From: Anoplopoma fimbria
Taxonomy: Eukaryota > Chordata > Actinopteri > Perciformes > Anoplopomatidae
Assembly: GCF_027596085.1 (NCBI RefSeq)
Contig: NC_072465.1
Span: 10,898,553 to 10,962,552 of the forward strand
DNA: 64,000 bases
Direction: 5' to 3'
The notes under the pieces are model-generated. The model worked only from the letters and a program-made list of their open reading frames with translations, was not told where the DNA came from and ran no database searches. The first letter of the stretch is position 1, and every line of letters starts with the position of its first letter. Position numbers and translations under genes: made by a program. This document shows positions 55,005 to 64,000 of this stretch, piece after piece.

Positions 55005-55160
55005 TAACGTGATTACATTTGAACACATTATGATAACGGTATAATTTACATTCGCTCAAAGGTCACTTTCCCTTAACAGAGCCTGAACGCATCATAATAT
55101 AACAGAACGGAATCTTAGTTTGTTCGCCGTTAGCGGAGCTGCTAACATTACTAGCCCTCC
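55005..55160 (+). repeat. Dispersed repeat shared with 31.9 kb
   Basis: GATTACATTTGAACACATTA, GCCTGAACGCATCATAATAT and GTTAGCGGAGCTGCTAACAT parallel the copy at 31850-31985. Confidence 0.55.
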
Positions 55161-55639
55161 TCCTGTCAATTTAAACACAGATTGGTTGTTTACAATGTAA
55201 CATGATCACATATTTTACTGAATATTGGTGGATAATGATCGTCAGTAAAGCTCAATTTCACCCTGTGATGGTAAACGTTAAACTGTGTAATAATCCGCGG
55301 CTCACATGTGAGCAGAACAATGATCTGTATGGACCACGGATCGACGGTGGACCGTTGCACCGCTACTGATCATGAAGCATTTCTGCTACATCTTGATTTT
55401 AAAAACCTTCCACAGATGACTGATGAGGTTAATAGCGCCTGCAAGGCTAAATTAGATGAGGGTGTTCCGTCATACTATGGTAAAACCAATGACCTCTTGA
55501 GTGATGTGTATCCACCCAAAGTTGAAATTATGTGTTGATGTTAACTGAAATGAAGTTTCTCACATAAAGCCTCTGCGCTATGTATAATGGTATTGTGGGA
55601 GCTGTGAATGAGGGCATCATACTTTCATTATGCTAATAA

Positions 55640-56900
55640 AGGCAGACATCAAGCTGGGTTCAGAACAGAATTTGGCTGCAGATCATGCAGAAGCTAAGGA
55701 GTCTTTCAGGGCTCGGTTTCTGGCAGGTAGGGCCCAGACAGGGGCCTCTCCTGGACTGCAAAAAGCTCTGTAATACCAGGTATAAATATGCGGTTTGCTA
55801 GGTTTCCAAACGTGAACAGGTAATGAGAGCAATGACTGAAAGGTTACTCTGTTACAATCTCACTGACTTTAGGAAGGAGGTGAGAACTCTAAACGGGGGC
55901 AATACATTGCTACCATGCACTACAGAGGAAGTTTCTGGAAAGCATACCAGAGTTGAGGAGAAAACATGACTTTATTGCTATTTAATTGTGTTAAAAATTA
56001 TCCCTACAAACTGGGTAATATTGTTAACCAATACAGTCAATAAAGTAAGAACACAGCTGTCTGATAATGAAAATCACTGCAAAACACCTAAAGCTTGCAA
56101 GTCCAAAGGATGCAGCTCATATTGTGATTTGTATTACTGGTTGTATGACTCATGGGCTGTTGCCGGACTCTATGTTGTCCGTTACCCTTGTGCCTCAAGG
56201 ACAAAGCTGGCAAGGTTGTCAGCCTGGGCAATCATAGGCCAACTGCACTAAACAGTATGGTATCTAAAAAGTCTTGGAGAGGATTCTATATGATCATTTA
56301 TATATTAATATTTTGGGACCACAGAAAAACAGTTTAGCTTCAAGGCAAAGCATTGTACTGATTTGTGTAATCATGCCTTTAAAATAAGTAGATGAAATGT
56401 ATAAAAGGCAAAACTCATCTTTTATTGACGCATCTAAGGCTTTTGAACAAAAATCCCCAGAAGTTGTTTCTGATACTGAGCCTCACAGCATTATATGAAT
56501 CCTGGCATATTGGTATGCCATGCAGGTCAAATGGGGCAATAGAATCTCTGCTCCCTTTGGTGTTGGTAATGGAGAAAGACAGGAGGGGTTACTTTCACCA
56601 GCCCTCTTTAATGTGTACATGAATAATTTACCTGTAAAGGCTGTAAAACTGGCTGTAAGATTGGTAACACCCTGATTAACCATTTTAAGTATGCCGGTCA
56701 TCTGGCTTCTTTATCTCCTAGTTTCTCTAACGGCTTTATACAATATATGCTTCGAGTATGGCGTCAAGGATGGTGTGTAATAAAATGCTAAAAAAGTGCT
56801 GTCATGATATGTAGAACAAAAGGAGATGAGCACCGCCTCTTTTAAAGCATCATGTGCTATGTGTTGTAATAAATAAAAAATGAATGAAGAAGAAATGAAG
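55640..56900 (+). mobile_element. Degenerate non-LTR retrotransposon (RT region)
   Basis: Fragments in several frames read in order: KYAV followed by LTDFRKEVRTLN; KDKAGKVVSLGNHRPTALNS; an ASKAF-like DASKAFEQ; a DRRGYFHQPSLMCT segment in the place of the GGILSPFLFNVYM block; GNTL.NHFKYAG; and CRTKGDEHRL. This is the order of RT blocks 0 to 5 of a non-LTR element. Many stops and frameshifts show it is long dead. The boundaries are approximate and the start may extend to 55.3 kb. Confidence 0.7.
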
Positions 56901-57076
56901 AAGACCTGACCTGAAATGTTTGTTGGTTGATGACTTGTTAATAAATGTTAAACTCAATCGGAAAATGTATTTGTTATATTAATGACCACATACATATTGT
57001 ATGTCTTTATATCAAAAAATGTTTGACCATATGAATGTATTTAAGGAAATGCTATACAGAATGGGAACATGTATAG

Positions 57077-57968
57077 CAGACACACTCATCACTTTTAAGA
57101 GTAGGCTTAAGAAATTCCTTTTTGATAGCGCTTATAGTTAGGGCTGGTTCAGGTTCGCCTTGGTCCAGCCCCTAGATATGCTGCTATATGCCTAGACAGC
57201 CGGGGGACTACCTAGGATACACTGAGCTCCTCTTTCCTCTTCTCTCCCTCCATCTTTATGTATTAATCTCCTATTTATGATCATTACTGATTTTGCTTCT
57301 TCCCCGGAGTCCTTGTGCTTTCTCGCCTCGCAGGTTCACATGAATTGGGTTATATCTGGACTGTCATCGTGCCACCTGCTGTGGCCTTGGTGACACCCAC
57401 TACTACTACCACTATTATTATTAGTCACATTACTATTAATATTCCCTGTACTATTACGCTTATTGGCTTTGCTTCTACCCTGGAGTCTTTGTGCTTTCTC
57501 GCCTCGCAGGTTTCCATAAATCGTGGCTGTACCTGGACTGTGGTGGTGCCTCCTGCTGTGGCCCTGCTGACACCCACTGCTACTACCATTATTATTATTA
57601 GTCACATTACTAATACTATTCCCTAGATCATTATTTTAATTCTATTATAGTCATTGCTGCTTTTATAAGTATTCTTAATTTTTTTCCTTTGTTACCCTGC
57701 TTACTACTGTGATTATATGAATAATTTATGTCATATACATTGAATGTGTTGTATCTCTGTTATGTTATTAATTCTGTACACATGACATCTATTGCATTCT
57801 GTCCATCCTGGGAGAAGGATCCCTCCTCTGTCGCTCTCCCATAGGTTTCTTCCTTTTTTGACAGAGGATGTTACATGTGTACAGATTGTAAAGCCCTCTG
57901 AGGCAAATTTGTAATTTGTGATTTTGGGTTTAACAAAATAAACTGACTTGAATTGAATTGAATTGAAT
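57077..57968 (+). mobile_element. 5'-truncated LINE copy (3' UTR, two tandem units)
   Basis: This is nearly identical to 20160-21228 of the larger LINE. It has the RT C-terminus in frame (ADTLITFKSRLKKFLFDSAY), AGGGCTGGTTCAGGTTCGCC, and units starting at 57302 and 57478. An internal deletion near 57860 removes the TTAGGGGAGTTTTTCC segment, and the element ends in a TTGAATTGAATTGAA tail. Confidence 0.88.
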
Positions 57969-59489
57969 ATATTTCGTTTTTTAAATTTAGTAAATTGCCG
58001 CTGGGCTCAATTGCAGTTGCATTCTTCTCAAAAGTATATGTTTTAAAATTTAAAATGCAATAGTTAATTTGCAGCAGGTTTAACAAATATCTCTACTAAA
58101 TATTTCTAAATATCTGGATACTATATCAGTGTCCATTGAGCTGGATTACACACACCGTCCTCCCAGACAAACAGACCTGTAGGTCGTCTTCTTACGACCC
58201 ATATTTACGTTTATTGTTAGGCTGCAACCTTTTTTGGGGTTTAGTAGTTATAATGGCAGCAAAGGAGGAAGTCAGGTGACATAGTATAAAGAGAGAAAAA
58301 GCCTTCATAGAGGGGAGATCTTATTTAAACCCACTCCATGATCTTTTCCTAAAACTCAAGTAGTTTTACGTTTCAATTCACAACGTTAAGCCCGTCTTTA
58401 AAACTGCGACCGTATCACAAGGTGAGCCTGTCGCTGATACTCTCCAGCAGTCATACATGTTGACACATTTCAGGAGTCATTGGCAAACACTCTCTTCTGT
58501 TGTTTAGGTATGAGCACGTGTTTGGGATGACAGGCACATATATGAAGATACACATACTTGTTGTTGATGAGTCGGATTTGTTGCTGCTCTCAGAACAGAA
58601 CTGTGAACGAGTACTGCGAACACCACACTGTAAAGTGGGCCTGGAGAGATGGGATTAGCCGTCCTCACATGACTGCAAACAGCTCCTTGTAACATTTTCA
58701 CTGAATCATAATGGCCACCTGTCTGGGACGACAAGCTATTTCTACTCAGCATATGGTCTTAGTCACAGACAAGAAATTATATTTTGCCCCTTAAACCAGC
58801 CCTCGGAGAGGAAAACATTGAAGATAAAAGAAAACCATAGAAGACATAAAGCCGTGCACCACGTCTCTGTGAACAGCTCACATTCAAGGGCTTTCCACTT
58901 AGCAAGGTACCTTTTGTTCTGGTGTAGGTATAGAGTGAGAGAGGAGAGAGAGCCTGAGGGGAAGAGAAATATTACTTTACTTGGCAAAGTAGACTCTTGA
59001 AGGCCTTCCAGCTCTCTCCCTCTTCTCCCTATGATGATTTGCATTGCCTTTCATGAAAGTCCCTTCGCAAATAGTCTTCCTTCGTTACTCAAAACTAAAC
59101 TAAACTATTTTGTTGTTCTCTGATGATCAATCCCTAATTAATATTTCAGGGATGGAAGCACACCGATTCCATGGGAGCTCAGGTGCACACACACACGCAC
59201 ACACACACACACTCCATGGCTAGGAATGTCAGCATCATGGCACCCACTCAACCCCACAAGCTGTCTGGAGGTGTAGTCGTTACAGTGCTGTGGCAGCCTG
59301 GCAAACATGCCACATGGTCTGAGGCCAGAATATGCTGAATGGAGGTTTGATGAATGGCAAGAAGCTTAAAGACTGGCATGGTGTGAATGTCATGCAGTAG
59401 AAATGAGATACTGCATATGTTGAAGTAGATAGTCATTAACAGATAAGTCTGATGATATTTTATATTTCCACATGAAAGACCTGAACCAA

Positions 59490-59760
59490 CAGTGATGTGT
59501 GTATCAAAGCCTGACATGGAGCTCCTTTGTTGTCCAAAAACTATTAAAAACACATCAGTGAGCCACACTGTTGCACTGGGTGACATGATCCTTCATTACC
59601 ACAAACACACACACTGTCATTTATTTTGCCCCGATCCCACACAGTCCTGCTGCAACAAACACTCACTAGAGCACCAAATGTGGTTTAATCCACTGAAAAT
59701 AGTCCCCAACAAAAGCACTATTTCTTCCTGCTAAAAACTAGTTACAGGTTGTTTTATGGA
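59490..59760 (+). repeat. Dispersed repeat, family shared with 1.6 kb
   Basis: AGAGCACCAAATGTGGTTTA, ATCCACTGAAAATAGTCCCC and AACAAAAGCACTATTTCTTC align with the reverse complement of 1700-1800. The left part (CTATTAAAAACACATCAGTG, TTCATTACCA) aligns with the reverse complement of 1830-1890. Confidence 0.6.
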
Positions 59761-60214
59761 AATGAAAGGGCCTTTAAAAATATATATATATATATCTGTG
59801 AGCTACTTTTCAAAGATTTACATCTTCAGTTAAACCAATGAGCCACAGCAAGTGTAGGGAATTAAGAAAATATTTGAGAGGTGGATTAACACATTGCCGT
59901 TTTTTTTCTTTCCTTGGGATTTTTTAGAAATAGAAAGTAAATTGTGAAAGTAAAAATCAGCACATAAAAATAAACAATGCTAAAGTCCCTTTGGGAGCGA
60001 ATGGACATTACAAAGGGAGATGGGGAAGATATTCATGGTACTTTAACTCAGCATTCCGGTTGGCATTTTAACTATTCATTTATTTATCATTTGTGGTCTG
60101 TAATGGACGTGGACCTTTCCCAGGTCGAATCCAAAAGCAAAAAAAAAACATTATTTAAAGAAAAGCACTGCTATAATCCATTTGCTTGTATTGCATTTGC
60201 ATAGGTGGCTCAGG

Positions 60215-60385
60215 CCTCTAATCAGTATGCGACTTGTAGGACGACCCCTGGAGACCCAGAACACGGTGGAGGGAGGTACCCTCTCTCGCCTGGGAACGAC
60301 CTCAGGATCCTCCAACAGGAGCTGGGGATTGGGCTGCTCTGCTGAACTATGACCTGGATAGGGATTGGAAAAATGGATGCATTGT
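60215..60385 (+). mobile_element. RTE-type LINE 3' end fragment
   Basis: GGTGGAGGGAGGTACCCTCT, CTCGCCTGGGAACGACCTCA and GGATCCTCCAACAGGAGCTG are the diverged C-terminal coding region, ending ATTGGAAAAATGGATGC, as in the GGATGGA-tailed 3' ends of RTE-like elements of vertebrates. It is truncated on the 5' side and non-functional. Confidence 0.7.
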
Positions 60386-63139
60386 TTTTTTTACTAGGTG
60401 AACTTTAACTGTTGTCCTATATGCCTTGTGAATGACAACATGATGAATATCATCCAATCCGAAGATACAAGGATGCAGGAATTATACCAGGGAACATTAA
60501 GCCACAGTGCCACCCAGTCAGTCAGTCACTGAGCCTGAATAAAATATGCTGATCACCTGCGGGGTAAATGCCGCTATAAATAGCCTGTGACAGCAAAAAC
60601 CCTCCCCACTAAAACCCTCAAGAAGCCCTCGAGATCCTTGCCGTCGTCAATCCCAGCCGAAGCAGGGGCCCACCGGTGAAAATGGATCCGTTTTCTTTGC
60701 CAGCATCTCCTCACAGCACGGGTGTGAAGGGAGACAGTGGGTGGCGTGCTATGGCATTCAAGTTAATTATCTATTTGGACAAAGATCAAACACCCCACTG
60801 TAGAAATTATGTCCAGTGTCGATGCAAGTCTGAGCATAGGATGTGCCTAAAAAGTCTACTTGCAGAGAGGAGAAAGGTCGGGAGGAAAAAGGCATGAACA
60901 GAAGCACTGACAAGGTGTAAAATACGTGACACAGTAAACTACAAATGTTCTCTAGAGATTCTAAGGAGCACACTGTTTGTCTGGAGAAATCAGGCCCTGA
61001 TTAAGTGGTTTATGTAAATATATATCCGTTATATAAATGCAATGACAATGGCCTTAAACATCCTTGAAGGAAACACTGAGCTACATATGTTTCAAATAAA
61101 TGAGTTTGATCATCTAGCTACCGCCAAACTGCTTTCATAATTCCCTGTTTTTACTGAATTAAACCTTATTCATAGACATTATAAGAGACACCTTTTAAAG
61201 TGAAAGTGAAATCAAAACAGATGTTTTACGGAGTTTTATCACATATATTTTGCACTGGTTGTCACCTGTACTACTACTGTAGATGCCAATCAGTATCCCC
61301 AACAAGTCCCCCCCTAGTTTACTGCTTTTACAGGAAACCTGTGAATAGGCAGAATCAAAAAGGTTGTGTTGTGTCTTAAAACTGTAGACACAACTCTTAG
61401 GACTGCAAACAAGATCAATGATTACGACTTTAATTATCAAATTATATGATCATTTCTGCTCGAAATCCAGGAGAGAAAACATCTGCGGTGTATGCTGGGT
61501 GGATCTGAATTCAAATGAATGGGCGCCATCTTCAAGTCCAATCCAGTTCTCATGATAAATTCATAGTTGCAAAAGTATTCTGAGGTTGTTCAAGTTGTTG
61601 ATCAGCTGTTACCAGAGCACTGGTTGGAAATGGGTGGGGCTTATGATCTGTGAGATCTCACCATCTCAGCTGTATTTTTTTATTGTATGGTTTTGAAACT
61701 CGTTGGCTGTCCTCCTCTCACCTCCACAGTTTGCATCCACTTTTCTCTTTTGCTTCCTGTGTTTGATTATTCATGTGTGAAGACATCATTTAAAATTAAA
61801 TTGAGTCCTAAATGCTGCACATGTTGGGTGTCTGAGGGACACGCTTTATTGTGCTGCATTGCACTCAGTCTGTTATCAGAAGTTAAAGTGATATAGAGCA
61901 ATTTGAGCTCAGATTTGTGACAGAGACCAGAGAGCGAGAAATTAAAGTTTCATCCAAATTGATATATTCGAGATCTTCTCCTAATTGCAGAGAGAGCACG
62001 GTTTAATTAAGAGGGTTAAAGCCAGCGGTCAGTGAGGAGATTTAGAAAATGCTCGGGAGGAGTGAGATGTGAATGAGGCATATTTCATCTCTCGAATCTT
62101 AATCTTATCAGGGCTAAGAGGCCATCACGATGCGGAACGTAATTACAGGAACTTAAGAGGCAGCGAGTCTCCACTTTGCCGCTCTGCACGTCCGTGAAGC
62201 TGATAGTGCAGGGAGCAAGGACAAAGCAGCTAATAAAAAAATACCAGTGGGCAACACAACATCCCAGACATTTTCAGTCGGACTATTGTACCCAGCAGTA
62301 ATTTAACTGTCTGTCACAGTCAGTCAGTGTAATAACTTTCGGAAAGGTTCCGGTCCGGCTCTGCATCGTTCCTTTTTTAACCACAATCTACATCAAAGGG
62401 CTGAATAAAACCAAAAGGATACATTTGTTGAGACAGTCAGTGTCTGTCTTATCCTCCAAAAAAGGATGGAATTGAAGAAGGGAAAAAAAGGCTCAGCTTG
62501 TGTTTTGGCAGGAGGTTGGAGGGGATGGAAAATGGGTGATGGGGATGGGGTATGCTGTCACCTTCCTCCTCCGTTGATTAAGCTCAGAGCCCCCCAGCTC
62601 ATAGATCTCAATAAAGCACTTCAACAGCTTTTTCCTGCTGTAAATTGATGTTTGCTGGATATAATGTATTTTGGGAACGTGATTCTATCCCCTGCACTGG
62701 AGGAGATTTAATTACCCATATATGAAATAAATAGATAGGGCGGGGGAAGCAATTTATGTTGGCAAAGTGACCTTTTGATAGGCTGGGAGTTATGGAAACA
62801 GAAAAAGGAATAACATGTCCATAGGAAAGTATTTCAGATAATTTTACTCTATAATGGAAACTACCATGGCAAATATAGACTCAGTGAGTGTGCTGCTATG
62901 GACTCTCTATTCTATATGTTCTGATTTACTTTCTATGGTTAGGTGAATTGCTTCTCAAGGCATTGTGGGACAGTTGGGATCCAACAAGCAACGGCTGAAT
63001 TTGCCTGAAAGCTTCAATGGGATTTCACAAAAAAAAGAACAAAACTAGAATTACGGAATTAACCGCCAACCGAGGAAGTTGCAGTTTGAATCCATACCTG
63101 CACGAAAGTTATGGGGACCTTGACATTTTACCTCAAAAT

Positions 63140-63250
63140 AAAATCAGTTAATCTCTGAGTCCAGGTAGATGTTTGTTCCAAATTTGAAGAAATTACCTTG
63201 AGGCATTCCAGAGCTATCACGAATGGACCGAAAAAAACGAAAAAAGAGTG
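63140..63250 (+). repeat. Dispersed teleost repeat fragment
   Basis: GTTTGTTCCAAATTTGAAGA, AATTACCTTGAGGCATTCCA and GAGCTATCACGAATGGACCG correspond to the repeat at 21229-21360. Confidence 0.6.
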
Positions 63251-64000
63251 ATTTAGTGGCAGCAAGATTTATTAGGCTCTGGGATTTGGTATACCCTTGC
63301 CTCCAAGATGCCTCATTTATACTTGTCAAAGCATCCAGATAAAATCCCAAACTAATCTCACAGAAATACGTGAAATGAGCCAGACCTCTTAAATAATGCC
63401 TCAAATAATGTGTTCAAATTACGTGCTGCCACCATGGAATAAAATTAACTTTAGATATCAGCAACAAAAACTTGGTTAGGTCAATGGCTTGGTGAGTCAC
63501 AAAGAAAACCTGGAGCAAGTGGTGTTCCAGTGTAGGAGTAATCTGGTGGTTGGGTTCTGGGAAAATTTCATTAGGGGAATATGTGTGTCTTTGGGGTTTA
63601 TTAGGGGCCCCCAGCTCATTTCTGCCACAGGGCCCCTTTGCGGATTAATCAGGGCCTGAAAGTTAAGATCTACGCTAAGATTAGGGGCATAACAATGTGT
63701 ATTTGTATTAAACCCTTCAGTACAAGAAATTTGTCAGTCGCCATCCTTTCGGTACAGAAAATCTGGAGCGTAAGTTTGAGTCGAAAAACGTATGCACGCC
63801 AGTTGCAATTTATTTATACAATTTGCCAGTATTTGAGTGCCTTAACTGTTAAAATAAGATTTATGGCCAATAAGCAACTGTGAAATGTTTATCATTATAA
63901 AAGGCTATTTTCTGCATTTTCCTTGTTTCCGTAGGTACATACGGAACCGTGAATTGTGTACCTTTACACTGACAAGCTAGATACTGTGGTAGAGAGGTGA

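Larger units (their letters stand above)
35758..64000. other. Long stretch without recognised exons, upstream of the copine exons
   Basis: For a minus-strand copine this is upstream sequence, expected to be 5' intron. I looked for the first-C2 motifs FSKSDP, FGRTEV and HDFLGQ on the minus strand and saw none. Content is retroelement debris, MITE-like repeats and microsatellites listed separately. A stretch at 40.1-40.8 kb with TTAGTCAACATACAGTC text may be another old transposon remnant. No RNA gene, CpG-island promoter or second gene could be supported. Short CA tracts also occur at 39.70, 40.0 and 59.19 kb and a TA tract at 59.78 kb. Confidence 0.55.

Noticed and set aside
35758..64000. First C2 domain exons of copine in the right half
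   Set aside because: I searched the minus strand by eye for FSKSDP, FGRTEV and HDFLGQ coding patterns and found none. Very diverged or very short exons could still be missed.

Overview
This window looks like ordinary euchromatic DNA from a teleost fish, probably a percomorph. The evidence is long AC/GT microsatellites, several tRNA-derived SINEs, 5'-truncated non-LTR retrotransposons with TTGAA-type tails, MITE-like dispersed repeats, and one vertebrate gene split into many small exons. There are no prokaryotic operons, CRISPR arrays or rRNA genes.

The only host gene I can support is a copine on the minus strand. It is best matched, from memory of the family, to copine-9 (cpne9). Twelve internal coding exons between 35690 and 7579 sum to 1025 nt. 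They join without a frame break and cover the end of the C2A-C2B linker, the whole second C2 domain (C2B), a lysine-rich linker and most of the vWA/copine domain. The first C2 domain with the start codon, and the last part of the vWA domain with the stop codon, were not found. They are expected to the right and left of this window respectively. Eleven donors and all twelve acceptors look ordinary; the donor after the most 5' exon (GTTTGT) is weak.

Layout: 1-7484 is repeat-bearing flank or 3' intron. 7579-35690 is the copine exon region, with a tight cluster of three exons at 25.7-26.3 kb. Its introns hold an antisense LINE with a long RT reading frame (18.6-21.2 kb), SINEs, MITE-like repeats and inverted repeats. 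35758-64000 has no recognised exon, only microsatellites and retroelement debris (SINEs at 42.4, 50.1 and 52.4 kb; LINE remains at 43.1, 51.3, 55.6, 57.1 and 60.2 kb; a possible DIRS-like fragment at 51.6 kb).

The most interesting feature is the placement of microsatellites against copine splice sites. A (CT)n tract on the sense strand serves as the polypyrimidine tract of one exon. A (TG)n tract begins at intron position +5 of another. A (TG)n tract ends about 15 nt before a third acceptor, and CA-rich tracts lie just downstream of two donors. Secondary points are a roughly 176-bp tandem unit that varies in copy number in the 3' UTR of one LINE family, nested insertions that give a relative order of events, and three compact inverted repeats. 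I found no convincing undescribed biological system.
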